Shown: positions 57,162 to 64,000 of the stretch, piece after piece
How positions within the stretch are numbered: position 1 is the first letter of the stretch
How the letters are laid out: each line of letters opens with the position of its first letter
DNA from: a virus
Direction: 5' to 3' (one strand)
IMG/VR virus record: IMGVR_UViG_3300046513_000343
Location: 1-64,000 of that record
Length of the DNA: 64,000 nt
Made by a program: the position numbers and the translations under genes
The notes under the pieces: generated by a model
Told to the model about the DNA's origin: nothing
What the model saw: only the letters and a program-made list of their open reading frames with translations
Databases searched by the model: none

Positions 57162-59336
57162 CTAGGACTGGCTGATCGAAATGTCGTCAATCCAGAAATT
57201 GTTCGTCGTGCCGACCCCATCCCACACCAGGAACAGCGCCTCCACCACACCGGCCTCGGTGGGGGTGAAGGTCAGGCTCGATTGCACCCAGGTGTTGACC
57301 GACGGCGTGCAACTCACCGACACGTCATTGCCGACCCCGGCCAACTGGCCGCCAAGGACAATCAATTGCCCGGCGATGTTGGTGTTGTCGCGCCGCGTCC
57401 AGATGGAGAGCGTGACCATCGCGTTCGCGCTCACCGCGATCTTGGCCACCGACAGGCGCAGCGGATACTGACTGCTGCGGTTGGTTGAGGTGGGCCGAAA
57501 CTTCCAGCTGATGCCCGACGCCGTGTGGCGTTGGTCGGTGGCCGAGGTGATACTGCCGCCATCGGTCCAGATCAAATGGTTGTCGGCGGTCTGGTTGTGC
57601 TTGTGCGAGTAAATGTAGGTGCCATGCAAGGCGGTCGGATCACTAAACGCGGTGGTGCTGAACAGGCCGTTGATCACGTTTACGTGCGCGCTGTTGGGCG
57701 CCGCCAGTCCGGCCGTGCCGCTGCCGCTGCACACAAAGCCGCTCAGCGACAATTCGCGCACGGACAGGTGGTTGAAGCCGATGGTTTTATTGCCCTTGGC
57801 CCAAATGTCACGCAGCGGCGGGCCGGTCAGCAGGCCGGTGCCGGTGGCGAAGCCGACCGAATTGCCGCCGCTGCTTTGCAGTGCCACCGCGTCGATGATC
57901 ACGTTGGCCACCGAGAAATCCATGCCGGCGCCGCTGCACATATTGGTCACGACATTGCGCAGGGTGATGCTGGCGTCGGTCGCCCCGGCGAAGCTGAAAC
58001 CGCTGACCGCGTTGTTGTGGTGGCAGTTCGCGTAACGCCACCCCTTATTGGTGTAGTAGACCCCGTAACTGCACCGCACCGAATTCAAATTTTCCTGGGT
58101 GACGTAATCCATGCCGGCCGTGGGGTTGTAGGCGATGCCCATGCCGTTGCCGCCGTCCACCCACGTCTCGCCGGTTTGCGTACTCATGTCGGTCCGGTTC
58201 CAGCCGCCCTTGTAGACGATGGGCTGCGCGGCCGTCCCGCTTTCCTGCACCGCGTTATTGCCGCCAAGGGCGATGGTCCCCAGCGGCAGTGGCAGCGGCT
58301 CGCGCCTGTAGGTTGCTATTGTCTCGCTGGTGTGCGGATAGCCGTAGGACGTGCTGTTACTGTTGGCCTGCACGGGACCGTCAAGCCGCACGGTGGTGCC
58401 GTTGATTGAGGCAATGCCATACCACGTATCTTCCAGTCCCTCGCACTGCCAGGTCACACCGCCGTCTGTGACGCTGACGCCGATCTCCTGCGGCCAGGTC
58501 GGCTCGCTGCTGCCGGTGGCGCCGGTCTGCGCCGTCACCTTGTACTTGTAGCCGTTGCGGTTCGGCTGCGTGGGGCGGCGGATATCGTTCACCGCGTAGC
58601 TGGTGGAGGCGATCCAGCTCAGGTTGTGCACTTTGCCGATCAGCGAATTAAACGTCAGCGCGTCGGCACTGGAGGCCGCCTTGCAGGCGATGATATTGTC
58701 CAGGCGGATAACGACGGCGCCATTATCCACTTCACAATACAAGGCGATGGAAGCGATGGACGAATTCAGGTTCGTCCCGAAGTCCACCGTGACCGGCATC
58801 CAGTTCGTAAAACTAGACGCGGGTATGGCTGGGATGGGAACGGTATGCACGGTCGTCGCCCCGGCCGTGTCCGAACACAGACGCAGCGTGAGTGACGACA
58901 CAGGGATGGTGGCCGTGGTCGATATCCAAAACGACACTTGCTGATACGCGGACAAGTCCAGCGTGCCGGTGGCGAAATAGGCGGCCAGGCCGGTGCTGAA
59001 GGCATCCTGAATAGTAATAACAGCAAGCTTGGTGCCTTCTTTTTGAATAGAGGGGCTGCCCGTGCCAATCGACACGTTGGCCGAGCCTGTCCAAGCCGTC
59101 TCGCAGTCGCAAATGTTGGTCGTCACCGCGCTGGCCAGCGTGATAGTGCGGCTGGCGTTGGTCCAGGTGGCACTGCCCACCAGCGTGGGGTCGGGCGAGG
59201 CCATGAGGCGGATGGTGTCGCCGGGCGCGGTGCGCGCAGCGGTGGCACCGCTGCCGAAGGTCAGCCAGCGATTGGCGAAGCTGGTCCCGTCGTTGGCGTC
59301 GTTGCCGCCCACCAGATCGAGGTAAAAAGTCGCCAT
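57162..59336 (-). CDS. Parallel beta-helix tail/tailspike-like protein
   Basis: 724 residues: MATFYLDLVGGNDANDGTSF, the start of many right-handed beta-helix phage proteins. Residues about 90-220 form a beta-sandwich (CBM-like); 380-600 carry helix rungs (ITLRNVVTNMCSGAGMDFSV, IDAVALQSSGGNSVG); 600-720 another sandwich domain. No catalytic set can be named. Probably a tailspike or fibre with glycan recognition. TAGGAG precedes ATG. Confidence 0.75.
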   Translation of the reverse strand: MATFYLDLVGGNDANDGTSFANRWLTFGSGATAARTAPGDTIRLMASPDPTLVGSATWTNASRTITLASAVTTNICDCETAWTGSANVSIGTGSPSIQKEGTKLAVITIQDAFSTGLAAYFATGTLDLSAYQQVSFWISTTATIPVSSLTLRLCSDTAGATTVHTVPIPAIPASSFTNWMPVTVDFGTNLNSSIASIALYCEVDNGAVVIRLDNIIACKAASSADALTFNSLIGKVHNLSWIASTSYAVNDIRRPTQPNRNGYKYKVTAQTGATGSSEPTWPQEIGVSVTDGGVTWQCEGLEDTWYGIASINGTTVRLDGPVQANSNSTSYGYPHTSETIATYRREPLPLPLGTIALGGNNAVQESGTAAQPIVYKGGWNRTDMSTQTGETWVDGGNGMGIAYNPTAGMDYVTQENLNSVRCSYGVYYTNKGWRYANCHHNNAVSGFSFAGATDASITLRNVVTNMCSGAGMDFSVANVIIDAVALQSSGGNSVGFATGTGLLTGPPLRDIWAKGNKTIGFNHLSVRELSLSGFVCSGSGTAGLAAPNSAHVNVINGLFSTTAFSDPTALHGTYIYSHKHNQTADNHLIWTDGGSITSATDQRHTASGISWKFRPTSTNRSSQYPLRLSVAKIAVSANAMVTLSIWTRRDNTNIAGQLIVLGGQLAGVGNDVSVSCTPSVNTWVQSSLTFTPTEAGVVEALFLVWDGVGTTNNFWIDDISISQS

Positions 59337-59362
59337 CCCGCGCTCCTAGCGCCCGCGCCCGC

Positions 59363-59782
59363 TTACAGGCCGGACGTGGCTTTGTTGAGCGTGTGCACGA
59401 AGGCCGAGCAGGACACCGTTTGCGCCGCCGTGATGGTGGTGGTGGCGATGTTCAGGTTGGCGCCCGAGGTGCCCACCGTGCCGTCCAGGATGGCCGTGGT
59501 GCCGTCCGATTTCAGGGCGCGGAACCAGGACGCCGTGCCGGAGGCGTCGGCCGACGAGTCGGCCGTGATGGCGTTGGCGGTCATCACCCCGGCCGAGGTG
59601 GCGCCAAAGGCGGTGGCGCCAAAGCGCAGCTCGGCCAGCAGCGTGTTGCCCGACAGCGCCGTGTCGGCGGTGGCCGGCTGGGTGCCGCTGTAGATTCTCA
59701 AATATCCAGACGAAAACAGGGTTGCCAGAGCGTCCCCCTCTTGATTTACTGCAACATTCGACAGCTGCGTATTCAGGGCCAT
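59363..59782 (-). CDS. Small structural protein, paralogue of the 27510-28280 product
   Basis: 139 residues: MALNTQLSNVAVNQEGDALA. Shares YSGTQPATAD, GTASWFRALKSDG and TSGANLNI with the longer protein at 27510. GGGGGA upstream. A terminator ends 19 bases before the ATG. Likely a minor tail or fibre-base protein. Confidence 0.75.
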   Translation of the reverse strand: MALNTQLSNVAVNQEGDALATLFSSGYLRIYSGTQPATADTALSGNTLLAELRFGATAFGATSAGVMTANAITADSSADASGTASWFRALKSDGTTAILDGTVGTSGANLNIATTTITAAQTVSCSAFVHTLNKATSGL

Positions 59783-59800
59783 GATGTTTCCCCCACAAGA

Positions 59801-59823
59801 AAAAGCCCGCGTAATGCGGGCTT
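59801..59823 (-). terminator. Rho-independent terminator before the tail genes
   Basis: Stem GCCCGC/GCGGGC (loop ATTACG) then TTTTT on the minus strand, 19 bases before the start of the small structural gene. Confidence 0.8.
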
Positions 59824-59842
59824 GATAGAAATGTCCAGATGA

Positions 59843-59866
59843 AAAAAAACCCGCTGATTAGCGGGC
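59843..59866 (-). terminator. Rho-independent terminator after the homing endonuclease
   Basis: Stem CCCGCT/AGCGGG then eight T on the minus strand, 30 bases after the endonuclease stop. Forms a tandem pair with the next terminator. Confidence 0.85.
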
Positions 59867-59895
59867 CATATGAAATGCCAGGTGTTATTCAATGA

Positions 59896-60900
59896 CTACT
59901 CTACTGGAGCGCCCTCGCTGGTGCGTTTTTTTGCCTTGCCCGCCAGCCGCGCCGCCACCCACTCAGCGCTCTGTTTTTTGCCGAGCTTGGCTGCCGACAG
60001 TTTGGCGCGGTGTTCTGGCGTAAGTACCTTACCCTTGTTTGCCTTGCCCAAGTTGGCCAGGTGCTCTGCGGTTTTAACCCTGCCCTTGAGCTTCGCCGAT
60101 ATTTGCGCTCGCGTTGCCACCGAAATGACCTGCCCCTTGTGCGCTTCGGATAACTTGGCGCAGAACTCGGCGCTCATTATCATATTCTTGTTCCATGGGG
60201 TCGCCGGTGGGCTTGGCAGCTTCGGCGGTGGGGGTGGCAACATCGCCAGCTTGCGCGCACGGTTCGCCGCTTGCGTTGCGAGCCTTTTGGTGACCTGCTC
60301 TGGCGGCTGCTTCTTGCCAATTTTTGCCGCCGCAAGACGAAATCTGGTTTCAGGCGACACCGTGCGGCCTTTGGCGTTTGAATTGCCCATGCCAGCTTCG
60401 CTCAACCGCTTTTTCGTTTCATCCGAGTGGTGGGACAGTTGCTCTTTTTTTGCCTTGGAGATTGCCGCCCCACGCTCTGGCGGATAGGGGCCACGCTTCT
60501 TGCCTTTTTGCCCGGCACCGATATTTGCCCGCCACTCTGCTGACATCACGCGGCCCGTTAAGGACTTGCTGATATTGGCACGATGTTCTGGTGAATTTGT
60601 CATGCCTAACCGGCTACCGGCCGTCGCCGTCATGTTGTACCCCGATGCCCAGGCATCGAAACCGTCAATCGCGCGCTGCTCGTAGAACAGCAAGTCCTTC
60701 TTCTCGCAGCAGAACAAGATCACAAACACGAATGTATCCTTGCCGTACTTGATCCACGCTCGTTGCAGCTTGCTGCTGTGGTGGCAATTAGTATTGAGTT
60801 CGTGCCTATGCTTTATGAACCGCTTAGAGAAATGCACAGCGCTACCGACATACCGCTTGCCGTTGCTGGTATTAATGATTGCGTACACACCGGATTTCAT
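59896..60900 (-). CDS. GIY-YIG homing endonuclease with NUMOD3 repeats
   Basis: 334 residues. N-terminal GIY-YIG domain: GVYAIINTSNGKRYVGSAVH (GVY and YVG), then helix FIKHRHELN and WIKYGKDTFVF. From residue 140 onwards NUMOD3-type repeats (SPEHRANISKSLTGRVMSAE; TAEHLANLGKANKGKVLTPE), basic DNA-contact modules as in I-TevI-like enzymes. GAGGTG precedes the ATG. It is bracketed by terminators and has no intron around it, so it is a free-standing mobile gene. Potential partner of the coat introns. Confidence 0.9.
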   Translation of the reverse strand: MKSGVYAIINTSNGKRYVGSAVHFSKRFIKHRHELNTNCHHSSKLQRAWIKYGKDTFVFVILFCCEKKDLLFYEQRAIDGFDAWASGYNMTATAGSRLGMTNSPEHRANISKSLTGRVMSAEWRANIGAGQKGKKRGPYPPERGAAISKAKKEQLSHHSDETKKRLSEAGMGNSNAKGRTVSPETRFRLAAAKIGKKQPPEQVTKRLATQAANRARKLAMLPPPPPKLPSPPATPWNKNMIMSAEFCAKLSEAHKGQVISVATRAQISAKLKGRVKTAEHLANLGKANKGKVLTPEHRAKLSAAKLGKKQSAEWVAARLAGKAKKRTSEGAPVE

Positions 60901-60924
60901 TTTCACCTCGCGGTCGATGTGTAC

Positions 60925-60930
60925 ATTGTA
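60925..60930 (-). promoter_or_regulatory. Putative -10 box of the endonuclease
   Basis: TACAAT on the minus strand, 24 bases before the ATG and just after the upstream terminator. No convincing -35. Confidence 0.3.
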
Positions 60931-60943
60931 TTGCCTGGATTCC

Positions 60944-60970
60944 AAAAAAAAAGCCCGCGCGAGGCGGGCT
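60944..60970 (-). terminator. Rho-independent terminator upstream of the endonuclease
   Basis: Minus-strand stem AGCCCGC/GCGGGCT with a 5-base loop, then nine T. It insulates the endonuclease from the upstream operon. Confidence 0.85.
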
Positions 60971-60995
60971 GAACGTGGTGAACGTGGTGTCAGTC

Positions 60996-61148
60996 TCAGC
61001 GCGAGCCTGGCGGGGAATTGTTGGGCAGCAGCCACCAGCCGAGCTGGCGGCGAATTTCCACCGGCGTGCCCGGTGGCGTGGGCGCTTTAGCGCGCTCCTG
61101 CAGGTAGTGGCGGACAGCTTCTTTCGTCGGCGGGATCACGGTCGGCAT
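60996..61148 (-). CDS. Small hypothetical protein
   Basis: 50 residues: MPTVIPPTKEAVRHYLQERA, then RRQLGWWLLPNNSPPGSR. CAGGAGG with ideal spacing before ATG. Pro-rich and basic. Likely a virion minor or assembly protein; unknown. Confidence 0.7.
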   Translation of the reverse strand: MPTVIPPTKEAVRHYLQERAKAPTPPGTPVEIRRQLGWWLLPNNSPPGSR

Positions 61149-61167
61149 GGCAACCTCCTGCGGGGTG

Positions 61168-61223
61168 GTTTAGCTGAAACGGCCTGATTAGCTGCACAGC
61201 TAATCAGGCCAGATCAGCTAAAC
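61168..61223. repeat. Nested long inverted repeat
   Basis: Inner perfect 14-bp stem GGCCTGATTAGCTG (61181-61194)/CAGCTAATCAGGCC (61197-61210), loop CA. Outer 9-bp stem GTTTAGCTG (61168-61176)/CAGCTAAAC (61215-61223). No T-tract. It could be an operator, recombination site or terminator. Confidence 0.75.
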
Positions 61224-61231
61224 AAGCGGGC

Positions 61232-61477
61232 TTAGTCGGGCGCTGCGGTGAAGGTGACGTAGTATTTTTTGCCTGGCTCGAAGAACATCGCGGCAGCCGC
61301 TTCGGCGTCGATCCCCATCTGGCAGCTGCCCCATGGGGTGTACTTGGTGAAGTCGGCGTTCTCGCTTTTGTCGTTGGAGTAGACGCAGCCCAGGTCCACC
61401 CGCGTGACCGCGCCGCTGGGAGTGGGCTGGGAGGTGCTGTTGCAAACCATCTTGGCGCGCACGGAAGTAATCGTCAT
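61232..61477 (-). CDS. Small phage protein (conserved-looking)
   Basis: 81 residues: MTITSVRAKMVCNSTSQPTP then DLGCVYSNDKSENADFTKYT and GKKYYVTFTAAPD. I recall similar small proteins in phage structural or accessory regions. AGGAG precedes the start. All-beta. Function unknown. Confidence 0.75.
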   Translation of the reverse strand: MTITSVRAKMVCNSTSQPTPSGAVTRVDLGCVYSNDKSENADFTKYTPWGSCQMGIDAEAAAAMFFEPGKKYYVTFTAAPD

Positions 61478-61798
61478 GGTGATGCTCCTATAGAGGCCCG
61501 GTAGGGCGGGTATAGGGCTGTGGTCTTGCGTCTTGCGCCCCGAAAGCTGAAAACCAATGCAACAAGCCCGCGCCTGGTAAGGGGGCGGGCTTGTTGCGAA
61601 AAGGGAAGTGCGAGGGTACGGGCGAACAAGGGCAGCAAGGGTCGCCTTCCGATGTAGACAGGTTCTTTGCTGCACCCGCCAATGGGGGTGTTCGCCCGAA
61701 TTATGCCGACTCGAAAGGGCCAGAAACTTCCCACGGCAACCCAATACGTCCGGCAGTGCGCACAGCTTAAATGTTTCGATTTTCAAATTCAAGCCTTT
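61478..61798. other. 321-base gap with hairpins, no gene seen
   Basis: Contains a 13-bp stem GCAACAAGCCCGC/GCGGGCTTGTTGC (61559-61597), and a less GC-rich stretch near 61765-61800 (TTTCGATTTTCAAATTC) that could hold a promoter for the minus-strand gene below. No ribosome-site-led frame of decent length. Confidence 0.5.
61559..61597 (-). terminator. Putative terminator hairpin
   Basis: 13-bp perfect stem with a 13-base loop, followed on the minus strand by ATTGGTTTTC. It would end transcripts of the zinc-finger protein gene before the 81-residue gene. Confidence 0.5.
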
Positions 61799-62299
61799 TC
61801 AAGCGACTTCCCGGCGCAGCTTCTTTTTAGCCCGCGCCCCCGCCTTGTACTCGAAGATGAACAGTTCCTCGATCATGTCCAGCACGTAGTCACGGATCGC
61901 CGGGTTGCAGCGCAGCTCGGCCTGGCCGCTGCCGTCGCACAGCGCGCAGTTCTTGGCTGACAGGGTCGGCGTGTTGAAGATGGTCTCCTGGCAGCGCCCG
62001 GTGCAGGCCGGGCACACCGACGAAATCCAGCGTGTCAGCGAGAGATAGGCGACCTTGTCGATCGGGACATGCACCGGCCAGTTGCGGCGGCCGGCCTTCT
62101 GCGACACGATCCACGTCCACTGGTCGCGCAGGCGCGGGTAGCTCGAAACGTCGTTGAAATACTTGACGCGGAAGTACAGCCCGCCAAAAGCCGACGACAG
62201 CGCCATCGCCGCCAGCACATCGGTGTCGAAGTGAAATTCGTCCGATCGGAGGTTGCCCGAGCCGACCGCGCGCACGTAGCGCTGTGCCAGTTGTGCCAT
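61799..62299 (-). CDS. Zinc-finger-like phage protein, possible antiterminator/regulator
   Basis: 166 residues: MAQLAQRYVRAVGSGNLRSD. CPACTGRCQ (about 96-104) and CALCDGSG (about 119-126) form a CxxCxG...CxxCxG cluster as in DnaJ-like fingers and in some late antiterminator proteins. The remainder is helical, C-terminus very basic (ARAKKKLRREVA). GGAGG precedes the ATG. The presence of terminators before late genes makes a Q-like role conceivable (inference). Confidence 0.6.
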   Translation of the reverse strand: MAQLAQRYVRAVGSGNLRSDEFHFDTDVLAAMALSSAFGGLYFRVKYFNDVSSYPRLRDQWTWIVSQKAGRRNWPVHVPIDKVAYLSLTRWISSVCPACTGRCQETIFNTPTLSAKNCALCDGSGQAELRCNPAIRDYVLDMIEELFIFEYKAGARAKKKLRREVA

Positions 62300-62311
62300 A
62301 TCGTCCTCCGC

Positions 62312-62509
62312 TTACAACTTGGCCACGTAGGCCGCCAGCAGGTCCAGCGCCGCATCGAGCAGCGCCGGCGTCGGTGTCTGCCCATTGTCCAGCAGCGGGT
62401 CCAGCCACTGCTGCGCCTGTTCCTGCTGTTGCTTGCTGGCGCACATCACCCAGCGCAAAGCGCGGTAGCGCTGCGCGTCGAGGTGGTCCTTGCTCGCTTG
62501 CTCGTCCAT
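62312..62509 (-). CDS. Small hypothetical helical protein
   Basis: 65 residues: MDEQASKDHLDAQRYRALRW, then LLDAALDLLAAYVAKL. TAGGAGC before ATG. No family recognised. Confidence 0.7.
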   Translation of the reverse strand: MDEQASKDHLDAQRYRALRWVMCASKQQQEQAQQWLDPLLDNGQTPTPALLDAALDLLAAYVAKL

Positions 62510-62517
62510 GGCCGCTC

Positions 62518-62880
62518 CTACGTTTCCAGAATGTCGATGTTGTATAGCGCCTTCATGATGTGGCGCTTGATCTTGTAGACGCGCGTGAGCACGCCCTTGG
62601 TGTCCTCGATGACCGTCTTGCCGCTGGCGGTCAGCGTGTAGCCGAAATCGGCGACGTAGCGCAGCGCCGGCGTGGCCCGCTTTGATCCAAACAGACGCAC
62701 CGACGGCACCAGCTCGAACGACACCTGGCGGCGCAGGTCGCTGATCTTGCCGCGCTGTTGCAGGCGGGTCAGCTCAATCCAGCGCGCCGCCTCGGCCTGC
62801 GAATCGAAGTGCTGGCCGTTGATCTCGACGTGCCTGTTGCCATACTTCGGGCGCTTGGGCAGGGAGCCGGGGCGCTTCAA
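62518..62880 (-). CDS. DUF1064-family nuclease-like protein
   Basis: 120 residues. KYGNRHVEINGQHFDSQAEA, then RRQVSFELVPSVRLFG, YVADFGYTLTASGKTVIEDT and TRVYKIKRHIMKALYNI match the DUF1064 pattern (restriction-endonuclease-like fold with D-ED-K residues). Probably a phage nuclease or resolvase-like enzyme for replication or recombination. ATG overlaps the preceding stop. Confidence 0.85.
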   Translation of the reverse strand: MKRPGSLPKRPKYGNRHVEINGQHFDSQAEAARWIELTRLQQRGKISDLRRQVSFELVPSVRLFGSKRATPALRYVADFGYTLTASGKTVIEDTKGVLTRVYKIKRHIMKALYNIDILET

Positions 62881-63368
62881 TTGCTGTCTCCGCCGCCACC
62901 TCCGCAGCCGTCGCTGCCGCCGCTATCGCTGCTGGCCGCGTTGGCGGCATCGCTGCCGGACGGGACGCACCAGTCGCTGTTCGACGGCAGATGGTGGATC
63001 GGCACCAGATGCACCTGCATGCCCATATCGAGCGGCATGCTGTCCGGTGCCGGGCTTGATACGCTGTCACGCTGCGCTTGCGCAGCTGGCCGCGGCGCCA
63101 GCTTGCCCTCGCGCTCGCGTTGCATGTCGCGTATCACATTGCGCTCGAATGTTGCGCGCTCGTTGCGCTGCGCCAGCGCCGCTTCCCGGCTGCGGGTCCA
63201 CGCCGCGTCGCGTGCCTGGCGCGCCGCATCCTGCGCCGCCTTCTCGCGGGCGCGCCGTGCCCCGATCGCCTGCGCCATCGCCGCCGTGCGCTCGATCGCT
63301 GCCTCGATTTCCCGCTCGGCGCGCGCATGGCGTGCCGCCGGTCCCCATTTTTTCAGCCATCCAAACAT
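62877..63368 (-). CDS. Coiled-coil protein with Gly-rich C-terminus
   Basis: 163 residues: MFGWLKKWGPAARHARAERE, long charged helix (10-95, RREKA/QARD repeats), then a region with SMPLDMGMQVHLVPIHHL and a GGGGGDSN tail. GGGAGC precedes the ATG. Stop overlaps the DUF1064 start. Possibly a structural or DNA-binding helper; unknown. Confidence 0.7.
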   Translation of the reverse strand: MFGWLKKWGPAARHARAEREIEAAIERTAAMAQAIGARRAREKAAQDAARQARDAAWTRSREAALAQRNERATFERNVIRDMQREREGKLAPRPAAQAQRDSVSSPAPDSMPLDMGMQVHLVPIHHLPSNSDWCVPSGSDAANAASSDSGGSDGCGGGGGDSN

Positions 63369-63396
63369 GCTTTGCTCCCGGTGAAGTGACTCGGAC

Positions 63397-63783
63397 TTAC
63401 GCTTTTTCCAGCGCGGCGTACCCGCTTGGCACGGCGCGCAGGTCGTTGCTGCCCTCGCGTATGCCGCGCGTGGACAGGAAGTAGCGGCGGTCCAGCGGCG
63501 GCGTGAAACGGTTCACCACGCGCGGCGGCACCAGCGGCGTGGCCACCTTCGGCTGCGGCGGTTCGTAGTAAAACAGCACCGCCTCGCTGACGCAGTAACG
63601 CGCCCCAACCCGGTCCAGGCAGCCGAGCGTCACCAGTTCCTCGTACAGCTTGTCCATGTCGGCCAGCGTCATCTTGTTGAACGAGCCGTGCAGCTCGATC
63701 CCCTCCTTGAGCGTGACCGGCCCGCACTGGCGCAGCGCCTGCACGATGGCCATGGTGCGGGAGTTCTTCGGCGGCAGTTTCAT
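63397..63783 (-). CDS. Winged-helix-like hypothetical protein
   Basis: 128 residues: MKLPPKNSRTMAIVQALRQC, then ELVTLGCLDRVGARYCVSEA, a helix-turn-helix/wing pattern found in small phage proteins. AAGGAG before ATG. Could be a regulator. The ATG overlaps the TGA of the upstream gene. Confidence 0.7.
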   Translation of the reverse strand: MKLPPKNSRTMAIVQALRQCGPVTLKEGIELHGSFNKMTLADMDKLYEELVTLGCLDRVGARYCVSEAVLFYYEPPQPKVATPLVPPRVVNRFTPPLDRRYFLSTRGIREGSNDLRAVPSGYAALEKA

Positions 63784-63998
63784 GGCGCTTCTCCTTGGCT
63801 GTATTTGGTGATCGGTTGGCGCCAGGTATCGAGCAACCACGTATTGAGGCGCACATAGTTGTTCTCGGCGGTTTGGGTGTAGCCATTGCGCAGTGCCATC
63901 GCCAGCGTGGCGATGTAATCCATCATCGGGCCGGGGCTGGCGCGCACCAGCTGGCGCCATTCCTCGGCCTCGTCCTCCGTCATGTCGTAAAACCACAC
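63780..63998 (-). CDS. Hypothetical protein, possibly N-terminally cut
   Basis: Up to 72 residues: FYDMTEDEAEEWRQLVRASP and on to LDTWRQPITKYSQGEAP. A GTG at 63998 or an ATG at 63983 could start it, or the true start may lie beyond the window. Its stop overlaps the next ATG. Unknown. Confidence 0.6.
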   Translation of the reverse strand: MWFYDMTEDEAEEWRQLVRASPGPMMDYIATLAMALRNGYTQTAENNYVRLNTWLLDTWRQPITKYSQGEAP

Positions 63999-64000
63999 GA

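Noticed and set aside
61559-61597. Attachment site candidate
   Set aside because: It is only an inverted repeat; no duplicated core or integrase is seen in the window.

Overview
The window is a near-solid block of tailed-phage DNA (phage or prophage) with no host housekeeping gene. GC content is high (my reading, roughly 63-65%). The terminase, portal, scaffold and coat genes, a virion transglycosylase and an enormous DarB-like 'polyvalent' protein point to a podovirus-like phage laid out like the Bcep22 group of Burkholderia phages (comparison from memory). A Burkholderiales-type host is an inference from composition only. I see no integrase, DNA polymerase, primase or clear lysis gene; these would lie outside the window.

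Layout. (1) 47317 down to 1, minus strand: terminase small and large subunits, a run of tiny genes, portal (43399-40550), small proteins, an orphan DPPY DNA methyltransferase, two exported low-complexity proteins, scaffold, coat, virion-modification enzymes (TylF-like methyltransferase, a methyltransferase fused to a GT9-like glycosyltransferase), a proteasome-like Ntn hydrolase, connector and tail proteins, a 1171-residue repeat protein, a transglycosylase, and finally a protein of more than 5,499 residues that runs off the left edge. (2) 47403-53617, plus strand: about ten small, individually ribosome-site-led genes (DUF932, DUF4262, a helix-turn-helix protein, zinc-ribbon proteins), probably an early accessory operon. 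(3) 63998 down to 53662, minus strand: small phage genes (DUF1064 nuclease-like, zinc-finger protein), a GIY-YIG homing endonuclease, then tail-fibre-type proteins. Regions 2 and 3 converge on a strong double hairpin at 53591-53653.

Main discoveries. The coat-protein gene is split into three exons (12, 43 and 259 codons) by two small ORF-less group I introns, with P7 pairing, U.G splice-site pairing and terminal G visible in both. A free-standing GIY-YIG/NUMOD3 endonuclease sits about 24 kb away between terminators. The giant protein carries, in order, a degenerate transglycosylase segment, a pyrophosphatase-like domain, a C5-methyltransferase-like domain, an N6-methyltransferase domain, an SF2 helicase, an HExxxH metallopeptidase motif and a GHKL ATPase domain. 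Inside its frame, in another frame and behind a perfect Shine-Dalgarno, is a 103-residue overprinted gene. Several rho-independent terminators stand only a few dozen bases upstream of late genes, which suggests antitermination. Two small plus-strand genes look like morons with their own promoters.

How the parts may work together: terminase, portal, scaffold and coat build and fill the head. The repeat-rich and transglycosylase proteins and the giant protein are likely carried in the virion. The giant protein probably enters the cell with the DNA and protects it (methylation, helicase and anti-restriction roles are known for DarB of P1). The plus-strand cassette probably acts early.
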